Assembly: GCF_009002475.1 (NCBI RefSeq)
Contig: NZ_AP019860.1
Span: 5,408,501-5,472,500 of the forward strand
Source of the DNA: Candidatus Uabimicrobium amorphum
GTDB lineage: Bacteria; Planctomycetota; Uabimicrobiia; Uabimicrobiales; Uabimicrobiaceae
Direction: 5' to 3'
DNA length: 64,000 nucleotides
The notes below the pieces were generated by a model. The model worked only from the letters and a program-made list of their open reading frames with translations. It ran no database searches and was not told the DNA's origin. Of this stretch, positions 36,189 through 45,900 are shown piece by piece (position 1 is the first letter of the stretch; each line of letters starts with the position of its first letter). A program made the translations under genes and the position numbers.

Positions 36189-37259
36189 TTATATGTATTT
36201 ACGAAACATGTCTTCTAGTGATTGTTGTTGACGATCGAGGCTATCAATGAATTGAATTTGACGTTTTACGCGATCAAGGTTGTGTAGAGGATAGTTGATT
36301 TTAAAATATTTATCTCCTTCGAGATAGTCGGTGAGAAAGCGAAATGCAAGTTCACAAGCAATGGTTTTGCATGAGTAAATGAGGTATTTTTTTTCTTGAG
36401 GTGTTAAAAAATGCACGGCTTCTTCTATGTACCCTTCCAGGAGAGTGGCGAAATAATCGCTGCGAAAAACAAATTTTCCACATTCCTTGTGGCAAGTGGC
36501 ACTACGCGCTAAATCTCCAAAGTCGTAAATGGAAAAGCCAGGCATTACCAGATCCAGGTCGACGATACATACGGCTTGGTGCGATTCACGATCAAACAAA
36601 ACATTGTTGACTTTTGTGTCGTTATGTACGACCTTCAATGGTAGTGATTGTTCAAATTCGTTGACCTTTTTGCAGAAATCTTCATATTGCAAAAGTTTTT
36701 GTACAAAATCTTTTACGCTAGAGTAGCGTTGGTGGTCATCAGCAAGGACGGCATCTTTGAGTTGTGCAAAACGTTTGGCAATATTGTGAAATTGTGGAAT
36801 GACGACATGTAGTTTTTCGACAGGGAAATCTAGAAGCATTTTTTGAAAAATGGCAAAGGATTTTGCTACCTCTTTCCCTTGAAAAACATTGCTTATGTTT
36901 TCGTAGCAAACGCTATTTTCAATAAAGTTATACATGCGCCAGCAGTTATGTTGTGGATCTTGGTAAAAATTTTCTCCTGTGTTTGTGGGAATAATTGTCA
37001 AAACGCGCCGTTGGGCACTTTGTGGCGAAATTTTTTGCCATTTTTTTTGTAGAAAAGATGTGACAAGTGAAATATTTTCCATGACCTTATGCGGGGCAGG
37101 AAAAACATGTTGATTTATTTTTTGCAGTAAGTATCTGCGATGTTTAGTTTTACAAACATAGGTGTCGTGGATATTCCCACTGCCGTGAAGCATACCTTCG
37201 CTACACAAACCTTGTGTTTTAAATTGATTACATATTTTTATTATCGATACATTATTCAT
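36189..37259 (-). CDS. APH-fold phosphotransferase, N-acetylhexosamine-kinase-like
   Basis: A 356-residue protein; ATG 37259 is preferred to TTG 37265, neither having a clear SD. Kinase-like features: YLLQKINQHVFPAP near 40 (the NahK-type N-terminus), the catalytic loop VVHNDTKVNNVLFD near 215, and the metal site CIVDLDLVMPGFSIYDFGD near 235. This pattern fits the NahK/LnpB group, which phosphorylates N-acetylhexosamines at C1, but choline or homoserine kinases share the fold. It lies 13 bases upstream of the efflux adaptor and may be cotranscribed with it. The substrate is inferred. Confidence 0.8.
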   Translation of the reverse strand: MNNVSIIKICNQFKTQGLCSEGMLHGSGNIHDTYVCKTKHRRYLLQKINQHVFPAPHKVMENISLVTSFLQKKWQKISPQSAQRRVLTIIPTNTGENFYQDPQHNCWRMYNFIENSVCYENISNVFQGKEVAKSFAIFQKMLLDFPVEKLHVVIPQFHNIAKRFAQLKDAVLADDHQRYSSVKDFVQKLLQYEDFCKKVNEFEQSLPLKVVHNDTKVNNVLFDRESHQAVCIVDLDLVMPGFSIYDFGDLARSATCHKECGKFVFRSDYFATLLEGYIEEAVHFLTPQEKKYLIYSCKTIACELAFRFLTDYLEGDKYFKINYPLHNLDRVKRQIQFIDSLDRQQQSLEDMFRKYI

Positions 37260-37383
37260 GGACAAATTTGCAACAAAGAAATTTTTATGATATTATTAGG
37301 GTGCACTATTTTATTATAGAAAAAATAATGGTATTCAGATAGGTAAAACTATCTTTTCTTAAATTCTTTTTAAGGTGCATACC

Positions 37384-38502
37384 TTGAGAAAATTTACACT
37401 ATTAATGATTTGTGTGTGTATTATGATTATTGTTCCCATCATAATTGTAATTTTTGGGTTGGTTCTCACTCATAAAAATGCAATTGTGATGGAGGAGCGT
37501 GTTTTAGCCCCTGAAGGTTGGAGTATTGAAAAAGTTGCTTTTCAATATGCTCCGGTTTTGTTTCAAGCCGTAAATGAAGAAAAACCACGTTGGGATTATA
37601 TATGCCGCGTTGATTTCGATGGGGATTGGGACGCCCTGAACAATAGCAATAACATACAAGCCAAAAATGCAATGTTCGATATCGCCCTATATTATTCTGT
37701 GATCGAAAGTAAAACTCATTTTTACATCACGTACAGTATATTTCACGCCCTAGATTGGGGATTTAGTGGTGGTGCTGTTCGCAAGTGGTATGAAAATGAC
37801 ATGAAAAACCTTCAGGTCGTTGTGAAAAAAAATCATAGTGATAGTATGGACGGCGAAATTGTTTTATTAACTTTACAAGATGGTGAAGACATCCGCGTTT
37901 ATAATATCCAAGGATATTCTTTTCGCCGTACAAAACAAAGTTTTGCCGATGGGCAAGTCGATTTTTTAAACGACGCCGGTGAAAAAGACAAAGCGGGTAC
38001 TCATGCTGCCATTTTTGTAGAAAAAGGTCGTCATAATCTGCAAGCAATTACTGTCAGCGATATACGATTGATGAAAAGCGGTGATGGGTATGTCGTCCGC
38101 GATGGCGTTACGTACTTACCATCAATGAACAAAAAGGGTGAAATTCCCGGTAACAAAATAAAATTGCGTTATGCGTTATTCGATACATCCAAATTACTAT
38201 GGGAAAGAAATGCCGAAAATCCCGATGAATTGTACTCTTTTTTTGATCCTGAGCGCTTTCACTATGCGGATGAGTACGTCCATGTATCGAGTATTCCCAT
38301 GTACTTTAACGGCAAACAATTAGATGGTTACGAAGCCAACACTTTAAACCCCAATGTTTTACCATTTTTATTTGGAAAAGGGAGCAAGAAACTCCCAAAA
38401 GGAATGCTATTCTTTAATCCAATACAAGCATATAACACGCTTTACGATTTACCAGGTTGTTCCTTGGTGTATAGATACCATCCATTTGCCAAAATAGAGT
38501 AA
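37384..38502 (+). CDS. Membrane-anchored exported protein, unknown function
   Basis: About 372 residues. Two starts are possible: GTG 37375, or TTG 37384 which follows AAGGTG by six bases and is preferred. A long hydrophobic N-terminal segment (LLMICVCIMIIVPIIIVIFGLVL) anchors or exports it. The rest is a soluble mixed domain with aromatic-rich stretches (YYSVIESKTHFYITYSIFHA, then DWGFSGGAVRKWYENDMKN). I recognise no family, although the local pattern of Tyr/Trp/His suggests an enzyme or binding fold. It ends right at a strong terminator hairpin. Confidence 0.65.
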   Translation: MRKFTLLMICVCIMIIVPIIIVIFGLVLTHKNAIVMEERVLAPEGWSIEKVAFQYAPVLFQAVNEEKPRWDYICRVDFDGDWDALNNSNNIQAKNAMFDIALYYSVIESKTHFYITYSIFHALDWGFSGGAVRKWYENDMKNLQVVVKKNHSDSMDGEIVLLTLQDGEDIRVYNIQGYSFRRTKQSFADGQVDFLNDAGEKDKAGTHAAIFVEKGRHNLQAITVSDIRLMKSGDGYVVRDGVTYLPSMNKKGEIPGNKIKLRYALFDTSKLLWERNAENPDELYSFFDPERFHYADEYVHVSSIPMYFNGKQLDGYEANTLNPNVLPFLFGKGSKKLPKGMLFFNPIQAYNTLYDLPGCSLVYRYHPFAKIE

Positions 38503-38529
38503 AATTTAGAGCCTCCGGGCTCTAAATTT
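38502..38529 (+). terminator. Rho-independent-type terminator
   Basis: Perfect 12-base arms AAATTTAGAGCC/GGCTCTAAATTT with loop TCCG, followed by TTTTG. It starts within the stop codon of the preceding gene. Confidence 0.8.
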
Positions 38530-38544
38530 TGTTCATCCCTTCCC

Positions 38545-38685
38545 CTAAATTTTCGCCCGTGTACAACGATTCTTCCCCTTGCTATCTAAAACAATTTTTA
38601 GTTGCTTGTTTGTAGCACCTTTGATATTATATGCCACCTCATCTTGTAAATATTTAACGTTTACTCTCAAGTTTTCGCACAAATA
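38545..38685 (-). pseudogene. Possible C-terminal remnant of a lost gene
   Basis: An open stretch of about 46 codons ending at TAG 38547 has protein-like content (VKYLQDEVAYNIKGATNKQL) but no convincing start or SD, and TGA lies just upstream at 38688. It may be a degraded gene end. The rest of the 284-base gap before the next gene shows nothing beyond the terminator. Confidence 0.2.
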
Positions 38686-38786
38686 TCAAAATTTAGCTAA
38701 TCTCATTTTGACTTTTTTGCAAAATAACCCCTGTCTAACTCTTTACCAAAAAAGTTAAAAATATGGTTGCGATAAGAGGATCAAAT

Positions 38787-39869
38787 ATGAATGATCTTGT
38801 TTTTTTTGCAAGGGATATCCAGGCAATTTTTCCACTGTACCCAGTATTTGCAATTACAGGAGGAAATTTTGTTATCAAAAGAAAATTCACCTACAAGGTA
38901 TTTAAAGAATATCATCCCGAAGTTCCAGCTCTTTACTACAATAAAATGGCATACTCACTTTCAGCAGGATACAGAGCTGTGCACAATGCAGATGCCATTT
39001 TTGCAGCGTACCCACATCGTAAAATATTGCCAAAGCTAAAAGCAAAAAAATTTATGCTTTTTCATGGCACCTATATGCAACTCAATGAAACAATTTTGCA
39101 AACCCTTAAGCATTTCGATCATTATTTCCTAGTTGGTCCAAGAATGAATAAAGTTTTTATGAAGTTGCAGGGAAAATATAATTTTTCTTTCTCTCAGACA
39201 GGGTTTCTTCCTTTCGTAAATTATCCGATAAAAAGTGAGAAAAATACACAAAGTATTCTATCTCGAATAGGCTTGGATCCTTCTCAAAAAACCATACTAT
39301 ACGCCACGACAGGTCTTCCTTTCAGCTCTCTTGAAATTTGTTTCGAAAGAATTCTCAAAGAAATACCGGCAGAGTTTAACTTGATCATTAGGCCTCATCC
39401 CGGACAAGTGTTGGACATGAGTAAAAATAGGAAATTCTCGAATAAGCTGAATTCTGCTATTGCCAACCGTAAAAACACTTTTTTAGATTCTATGAACCTG
39501 ATGGTGGGAGAAGCACTTTCTGTGAGCGACTTACTGATCACAGATGTAAATTGTGTTACCGAAGAGTCGTTGTTTTATGATATCCCTCTTATCATTATTG
39601 AAGATGGACGCACGGAAGAAAATTTCAGCCAATTACTTAAGCAACTTGCGATGGACCAAGAAGAAATAGATCAATTTGTAAAGATATATGAAGCCGGCCC
39701 TAGATACATACAGAAGAATATTAAACACTGGTCAGATGTGGTATACGATGCTCTTGAACGCGCAGATAAATACAAAACACTACGCTCGCAAATTTTTCAA
39801 TATATTTTTGGTTCGCGAGACCAACTTGCTGCACAACGTGTCGCAGAACAAGTAAAAGAACTTCTGTAA
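38787..39869 (+). CDS. CDP-glycerol glycerophosphotransferase-like protein
   Basis: A 360-residue protein from ATG 38787, six bases after AGAGGA; an ATG at 38763 has no SD. It has the two-lobed GT-B look of TagB/TagF-type enzymes: MLFHGTYMQLNE near 90, IIRPHPGQVLDM near 200 (RPHP is the family hallmark) and LLITDVNCVTEESLFYDIPLII near 250, matching the LITDxSS nucleotide-site region. Such enzymes transfer glycerol-phosphate or a related unit to a cell-surface polymer. It is first in a four-gene set with two SGNH hydrolases and a phosphatase, suggesting envelope-polymer assembly. Confidence 0.75.
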   Translation: MNDLVFFARDIQAIFPLYPVFAITGGNFVIKRKFTYKVFKEYHPEVPALYYNKMAYSLSAGYRAVHNADAIFAAYPHRKILPKLKAKKFMLFHGTYMQLNETILQTLKHFDHYFLVGPRMNKVFMKLQGKYNFSFSQTGFLPFVNYPIKSEKNTQSILSRIGLDPSQKTILYATTGLPFSSLEICFERILKEIPAEFNLIIRPHPGQVLDMSKNRKFSNKLNSAIANRKNTFLDSMNLMVGEALSVSDLLITDVNCVTEESLFYDIPLIIIEDGRTEENFSQLLKQLAMDQEEIDQFVKIYEAGPRYIQKNIKHWSDVVYDALERADKYKTLRSQIFQYIFGSRDQLAAQRVAEQVKELL

Positions 39870-39914
39870 TAATCAGTAAATAGCTGTAAATAAAACTTGA
39901 AAGGTCAACAAGTC

Positions 39915-41009
39915 ATGTCTAAAAATAAAAAAATACTTGTCTTGGCAATGTCCAGCATTGTATTTTTCATCTTGCTACTGGAGATATCTTTGCGCGTAGT
40001 ACTGGGATTTCCTATTGAAAATAAGGTAGATCATCCTATTTTAGGTCATACCATTCGCCTAAGTTATCCATCGATTGACGCTGACGGATTTCGTAATCCT
40101 AAGGTGTTAAAGCAAGCAGATATTGTTACCATCGGTGACTCTCATACGTATGGACAAAACGCCACATCTTTAGATACATGGCCACAACAATTGGGAAAGC
40201 TTACCAATCAAACCGTTTATAATTTGGGGATAGGTGGTTATGGAATTTTACAGTATTACTACCTTTTAGATCGAGCGATCGAAATGAAGCCAAAAACAAT
40301 CGTAGTTGGGTTGTTGTTTACCAATGATTTTTCGGATATTTTGCAGATGGTTACGCGGTCTGAGCATTGGCAAAAATGGTGCAAAAAAAATAAAGAACCT
40401 ATATTACAGGTCATGTCTTCAAACGATACAAAAAAGTACAAAAAGAAAAAATCATCGTGGATAAAACACACGGCTGTTTCTTATTTGTTTGATGATATTA
40501 TTCGACCAAATATACTGCGTAAGATTTTCCCTAAAAAAGAAAAGGCTTTTGTTACTAAAGACGAAAAAAATACGAAAAAATTTAAATATAAGCGTTTAAA
40601 GGCGGTGGCCCAGTACATGGACTTAAAAAGGCCTGCGATCAAAGAAGCATACCTCTTAGCTAAAAAATTACTTTTAAAAATGAAGCAAAAATGTGACGAA
40701 AAAAATATTCGTTTTGTTGTGCTTATGATTCCCACCGCAGAATATGTTTTTCACGATTACTTGATCGAAAGAAAATATTCACTCCCTGAAAAATACCAAG
40801 AACTGGTTTCTAATGAAAAAGTGATTGTAAATGATATCAGCTCATACTTTGAAAAAAATGGCATAGAACACGTGACTATTTTAAATGAATTGAAGCATGC
40901 ATTAGAAACAACAGGAAAATTATATCCAACAGAAGGCGATGCGCACCCCGTTGCTGCAGGGTATGAAGTATACGCACGTGGGGTATATGAGAAATTTTTT
41001 AAGAAATAA
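39915..41009 (+). CDS. Membrane-anchored SGNH/GDSL hydrolase-family protein
   Basis: A 364-residue protein from ATG 39915, with AAAGG upstream; a TTG at 39897 is less likely. An N-terminal membrane helix (about 6-24) is followed by an SGNH domain: GDSHTYG with S76 (block I), GIGGYG near 102 (block II), TNDF near 137 (block III), and DAHPVAAG with D342 and H344 (block V). Catalytic Ser, Asp and His are present. The basic loop (KKYKKKKSSW) is species-specific. Probably an O-acyl-ester hydrolase or transferase acting on a surface polysaccharide outside the membrane (inference from topology and operon). Confidence 0.8.
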   Translation: MSKNKKILVLAMSSIVFFILLLEISLRVVLGFPIENKVDHPILGHTIRLSYPSIDADGFRNPKVLKQADIVTIGDSHTYGQNATSLDTWPQQLGKLTNQTVYNLGIGGYGILQYYYLLDRAIEMKPKTIVVGLLFTNDFSDILQMVTRSEHWQKWCKKNKEPILQVMSSNDTKKYKKKKSSWIKHTAVSYLFDDIIRPNILRKIFPKKEKAFVTKDEKNTKKFKYKRLKAVAQYMDLKRPAIKEAYLLAKKLLLKMKQKCDEKNIRFVVLMIPTAEYVFHDYLIERKYSLPEKYQELVSNEKVIVNDISSYFEKNGIEHVTILNELKHALETTGKLYPTEGDAHPVAAGYEVYARGVYEKFFKK

Positions 41010-41090
41010 GGGTCTTACGAAAATAGATACCACGGGTTATAACTCATTAAACGAATTTATGTTCGTCTATTTTATGTCAGGGAATATGCG

Positions 41091-42218
41091 TTGAAAAAAC
41101 TGCCTTTGAAAAAGAAAATACTATTTACTTTTTTTGTTGTTTTATTTACTTTTGTTTGTCTAGAGATCGTAGCTAGAATTGCTGAGAGCTTTATTTCATC
41201 AGAAGCGACGCAACAAATAAGTATCATGAAGGAAAATCCAAACAATACCGGGTCCTACCGTGTAAAAGAAAATTTACACATCGTTTATAATAATCGCTTT
41301 ACCATTAAAACAAACTCTCATGGGATGGCGTGGTTTGAGGTGAAGAAAACGAAAAGACAAGGTGTAAAAAGAATCGCTTTTTTGGGGGATTCCTTTACGT
41401 TTGGTCAATGGGCTGATAATTTTGAACGCAGTTTCGTCGGCATTTTTGCCAAAGGTATATCGCAATTTAAAAGTTATGAAGCGTTAAACTTTGGTGTGGG
41501 AGGGTATGGCTTTCCCGATATGTTTTTGCTTCTTCAGGAGAAGGTGATGCTTTTTTCTCCTGACTATGTTGTTATATGCACGTTTAATGGAAATGACTTT
41601 CGCGACACATATCTAGGTTTAAATAAATATAATATTATCAACGGCAGTTGCCATTGGGATGAAAAAAATACCGCAAAAAAATTAGGATACACATACCGGG
41701 CAAAGAGAAAAAGATTTCGCAAAAACTTTGCGTTATACCGTTTGCATCGTTTGTATAAGAAAAGACGAAGTCGTCTTGAGTCACAATCTATATTTTTTGA
41801 CACTTTGAAAGTGGGTCGTAAATTTACATATCAAAGCTTTTGGTCGCAAAAACCGTATTCACAAATTGCGAATAAAGCAAAAGAGGAAAGTCTCTCTTAT
41901 CTTTTAAAAATTTACCAGTTTTTACAAAAAAGAAACATAGAGCTATTGATCGTTTCCATCCCATTTGAAAGACAAATTTATACAAAAAAACTTGTAGGAC
42001 CAGATTATGACTTGAGCTATCCTCAAAAATTCATTGAGAAGTGGAGTCAACCCCGTAGTATCAAATATTTAGATTTAATGCCCGCAATAAGAGAAATTGC
42101 GTGGAAGGAAAAAAAGAGATTATATCTTTCTGGAGATAACCACTTTAATAATTTAGGACATGAAGCTGCAGGGAAAAAAATAGCAGAGTGGTTCATAAAA
42201 GAAGTGGTACAAAAATAA
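41091..42218 (+). CDS. Membrane-anchored SGNH/GDSL hydrolase-family protein, paralogue of the preceding gene
   Basis: A 375-residue protein. The start is TTG 41091 after AGGGA; the nearby ATG runs into a stop. A membrane helix lies at about 9-28. SGNH blocks: FLGDSFTFG with S101, FGVGGYG near 148, FNGNDFRD near 175 and a C-terminal GDNHFNNLGHEAAG. The block V Asp may be GDN rather than DxxH, a difference from its neighbour. The two paralogues share architecture but diverge in the middle, so they may act on different positions of the same polymer. Same operon. Confidence 0.8.
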   Translation: MKKLPLKKKILFTFFVVLFTFVCLEIVARIAESFISSEATQQISIMKENPNNTGSYRVKENLHIVYNNRFTIKTNSHGMAWFEVKKTKRQGVKRIAFLGDSFTFGQWADNFERSFVGIFAKGISQFKSYEALNFGVGGYGFPDMFLLLQEKVMLFSPDYVVICTFNGNDFRDTYLGLNKYNIINGSCHWDEKNTAKKLGYTYRAKRKRFRKNFALYRLHRLYKKRRSRLESQSIFFDTLKVGRKFTYQSFWSQKPYSQIANKAKEESLSYLLKIYQFLQKRNIELLIVSIPFERQIYTKKLVGPDYDLSYPQKFIEKWSQPRSIKYLDLMPAIREIAWKEKKRLYLSGDNHFNNLGHEAAGKKIAEWFIKEVVQK

Positions 42219-42243
42219 ATATTATTGGAAACAGGAATTTACG

Positions 42244-42792
42244 ATGTTTAATTATCTTAACATAAGCCTAGCTATCATCTTTATTGGCTTATTGGTTTGC
42301 TATATGATTTATCGGCATAAATTACTATACCACTTTGGTGTGGTTGACAAATATAAACTGTATCGCAGTGGTACTTTGTCAGAAAAAGGACTAAAAGCTG
42401 TTCATGCAAAATGTAAGCTAAAAACGATCGTTAGTTTGCGTCGTGAATATGAGTGTACTTTTGAATGGTATGAAAAACAGAAGAACTTTTGTAAACAGAA
42501 TAACATCGATTTTGTTGAAATTCGCATGGACAAGAATGATCCACCTAAGGACGATCAAGCACAACAATTTATAGATATTGCATTTGATGAAAAGAGACAG
42601 CCGGTTCTTGTCCATTGTGAGGCAGGTGCTATCCGTACCGCTACAATGGTTCTGGTATATTTAAAAAATAAATATCCTCATCGTAGCAATGAAGAGTTAG
42701 TAAAAGAGATTTCTTTTTTCGGACATCCCTATACGAAAAAAAGACGGGAAAGAATCAAAGAGTTTTTATTTTCCTACGAACCAAATGTATAA
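42244..42792 (+). CDS. Membrane-anchored protein-tyrosine/dual-specificity phosphatase-like protein
   Basis: A 182-residue protein with SD ACAGGAA before ATG 42244. An N-terminal helix (about 8-24) anchors it. The phosphatase signature HCEAGAIRT gives C125 and R131. The K-L-Y-R-S-G entry motif near 38 and VSLRREYE near 63 are typical of the bacterial DSP/PTP group, and D101 or D104 could act as general acid. It could control a tyrosine kinase or dephosphorylate a sugar or lipid. It is the last gene of the envelope operon and is followed by a strong hairpin. Confidence 0.85.
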   Translation: MFNYLNISLAIIFIGLLVCYMIYRHKLLYHFGVVDKYKLYRSGTLSEKGLKAVHAKCKLKTIVSLRREYECTFEWYEKQKNFCKQNNIDFVEIRMDKNDPPKDDQAQQFIDIAFDEKRQPVLVHCEAGAIRTATMVLVYLKNKYPHRSNEELVKEISFFGHPYTKKRRERIKEFLFSYEPNV

Positions 42793-42841
42793 AATTTGTG
42801 CAAAAAAACATGAATTGTATATCACACCAAACAACTTTCGT

Positions 42842-42887
42842 AAATCTGTTTGAGCCTCTATATGTATCAGGAGGCTCAAACAGATTT
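42842..42887. terminator. Strong bidirectional terminator hairpin
   Basis: Perfect 17-base arms (42842-42858 and 42871-42887, core TTTGAGCCTC/GAGGCTCAAA) enclose a 12-base loop between the envelope operon and the converging metH gene. Confidence 0.85.
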
Positions 42888-42971
42888 GCTTTACACACCT
42901 AATCTATAAAGCGATACTGGTGTCTTTTCGAAAAAGTACATCTTGGATAAACCACAGTTACGAATAAAAAC

Positions 42972-45900
42972 TTACGACATGTTTGGTGCTAACCATTTAC
43001 GCATTTCTTGTAAATCCATATCTTTGCGTTTTGCGTAGTCCTGTAGTTGGTCTTCTCCTATTTTACCTACGGCAAAGTAACGTGATTGTGGATGTGAGAA
43101 ATACAGGCCACAGACCGAAGATGCTGGGTACATAGCTAAGTTTTCTGTTAAATTGATTTGCGTTTCTTGTGGTGCGGAAAGCAATTCGAAAAGCTTAGGT
43201 TTTTCTGTGTGGTCAGGGCATGCCGGATATCCTGGTGCCGGACGAATTCCTTGATACTTTTCCTTGATCATTTCCTCATTGCTCAGGTCTTCCGCTGCAC
43301 TATAACCCCAATATTCTTTACGCACCAGTTCGTGCATCTTTTCCGCAAACGCTTCGGCAAGACGATCGGCGAGCGCTTTGACCATAATGGAGTTGTAGTC
43401 ATCTTGTTCAGCGTCGAATTTCGCAATCAATTTTTCAATTTCAATACCAGCAGTAACAGCAAAGAAACCGATATAATCATTGACACCGTTGTCTTTTGGT
43501 GCGATAAAATCTGCCAACGCATAGTTTGGTTGACCTGGTTGTTTTTGTGTTTGTTGACGCAGAGTATGAAATGTGTGTATCACATTTTCTCGCGTATCAT
43601 CGCTGTACACTTCAATATCATCACCAACACTGCTCGCGGGATAAAAACCTACGACACCATTGGCCACAAGTAACTTTTCGTCAATAATTTGTTGTAAAAG
43701 TTTTTGTGCATCATGAAAAAGTTTGGTGGCTTCTTCACCCAATTTGGGATCTTCCAAAATACGTGGGTAGCGCCCTTTGAGTTGCCAAGTAATGAAAAAA
43801 GGTGTCCAGTCGATGCGTTCGGCAATTTCTTGTAAAGAGAACTCTGGAAATGTCTTATTTCCGATAAAACTTGGTTTTTGTACTTGTGTCCATTCGGCAT
43901 TAAATTTATTGTCGCGCGCTTCGGAAATGGACAGGAGCTTTTTACTTACTTTCTTGCTTTCGTATTCTTCACGACATTTGCGGTATTCTTCTTTTATATC
44001 GGTGACATAAGCCTCTTTATTTTCCGTGCTCATCAGCTTACTTAAAACGTCTACACTGCGTGAGGCATCGCTAACGTGAATGACAGGACCAGAGTATTGT
44101 GTGCATATTTTTACCGCAGTATGTTTTTTCGAAGTTGTTGCACCACCAATTAGTAGCGGTAGGGAAAAATTTTGACGTTCCATTTCAGCGGCAACACTGA
44201 CCATTTCATCCAGTGAAGGAGTAATGAGACCACTGAGACCTATAATGTCGGCGTTTTCTTTACGGGCAGCCTCTAGTATTTTATCACTGGGAACCATCAC
44301 TCCAAGGTCAACAATTTCATAGTTATTGCACCCCATGACGACCCCAACAATGTTTTTACCTATGTCGTGGACATCGCCTTTTACCGTGGCCATAATTATT
44401 TTACCTGCGGAGCTTTGCCCAGACTCTTTTTCTTCTTCAATATAAGGGGTGAGGTACGCTACGGCTTTTTTCATTACCCGAGCACTTTTTACGACCTGTG
44501 GTAAGAACATTTTTCCTTCACCAAATAAATCACCTACAATGTTCATGCCGTCCATCAATGGGCCTTCGATTACTTTGATCGGACGCTGGTATTTTTGTCG
44601 CGCTTCTTCCACATCCTTGTCGATATGTGTGACAATTCCTTTGATTAAAGAATGACTTAGACGTTTCTCAACACTCCATTCACGCCATTCTTCCGCAGCT
44701 TTTTCACTTTTCTTGTCTGACTTAACGGTTTGCGCAAAGTCTAACAATCTTTCGGTCGCGTCATCGCGGCGATTGAGAAGAACATCTTCGATGAGTTCCA
44801 GTAACTGCTTGTCAATATCTTCATAAACAGTGATCATACCGGCGTTGACGATTCCCATGTCAAGTCCTGCGCGAATCGCATGATATAAGAAAGCCGAGTG
44901 CATAGCCTCGCGTACTGGGTTGTTACCGCGAAATGAAAAGGAAACGTTACTAATTCCACCACTGACAAGTGCATGTGGTAGGTTTTCCTTAATCCATTTT
45001 GTGGCTTCGATAAAGGTAACTCCGTAATTGTTGTGCTCTTCAATCCCTGTACCCACAGTAAGTATGTTCGGATCAAATATGATATCTTGTGCGGGGAAGT
45101 TTACTTTTTCCGTAAGAATTTTGTAAGCGCGTTCGCAGATTTCTATCTTACGTTCGGTGGTGTCGGCTTGTCCTTTTTCATCAAAAGCCATGACGACAAC
45201 AGCGGCTCCATATTTGCGCAGAGTTTTTGCTTGTTGAATGAAGGGCTCTTCTCCCTCTTTAAGGCTAATGGAGTTAACGATGGACTTTCCTTGCAGGCAT
45301 TTTAACCCGGCTTCAAGCACTTCCCATTTCGAGGAGTCTATCATGACGGGAACCCTGGCAATCTCAGGTTCAGAACCGATTAAGTTCAAGAATTGTGTCA
45401 TCACTTTCTTGGAGTCGAGAAGACCTTCGTCCATGTTGATATCGATGATCTGTGCACCGTTTTCTACTTGTTGCAAGGCAATGGCAACTGCTTTTTCATA
45501 GTTCTCTGCTTTGATGGCTTTGGCAAAACGACTCGACCCAGTAATGTTTGTTCTCTCACCAACGTTGATGAAGTTGGTGTCTTCGCGAACGATGAGAGAT
45601 TCCAAACCACTGAATGAGGAGCGCTTTTTTATTTCTGGGATCTTGCGCGGCGGCATTTCTGCGATTGCCGCAATACTTTGGATGTGATTATTGGTTGTTC
45701 CGCAACATCCTCCGACGACATTAATTAAATTACTCTGTGCATATTCTTGTAACACCTCGCGCATGAATTCAGGAGTTTCATCGTATTCTCCCATCTCATT
45801 AGGGTAACCTGCATTGGGATAACAACTAATATAGCAATCGGCGATTTTGGCAAGTTCCGCTACGTATGGGCGCATTGCTTCTGTTCCCAAAGCACAGTTG

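Noticed and set aside
43158..43673. 171-codon plus-strand frame inside metH
   Set aside because: Shadow of a complete, highly conserved metH reading frame.
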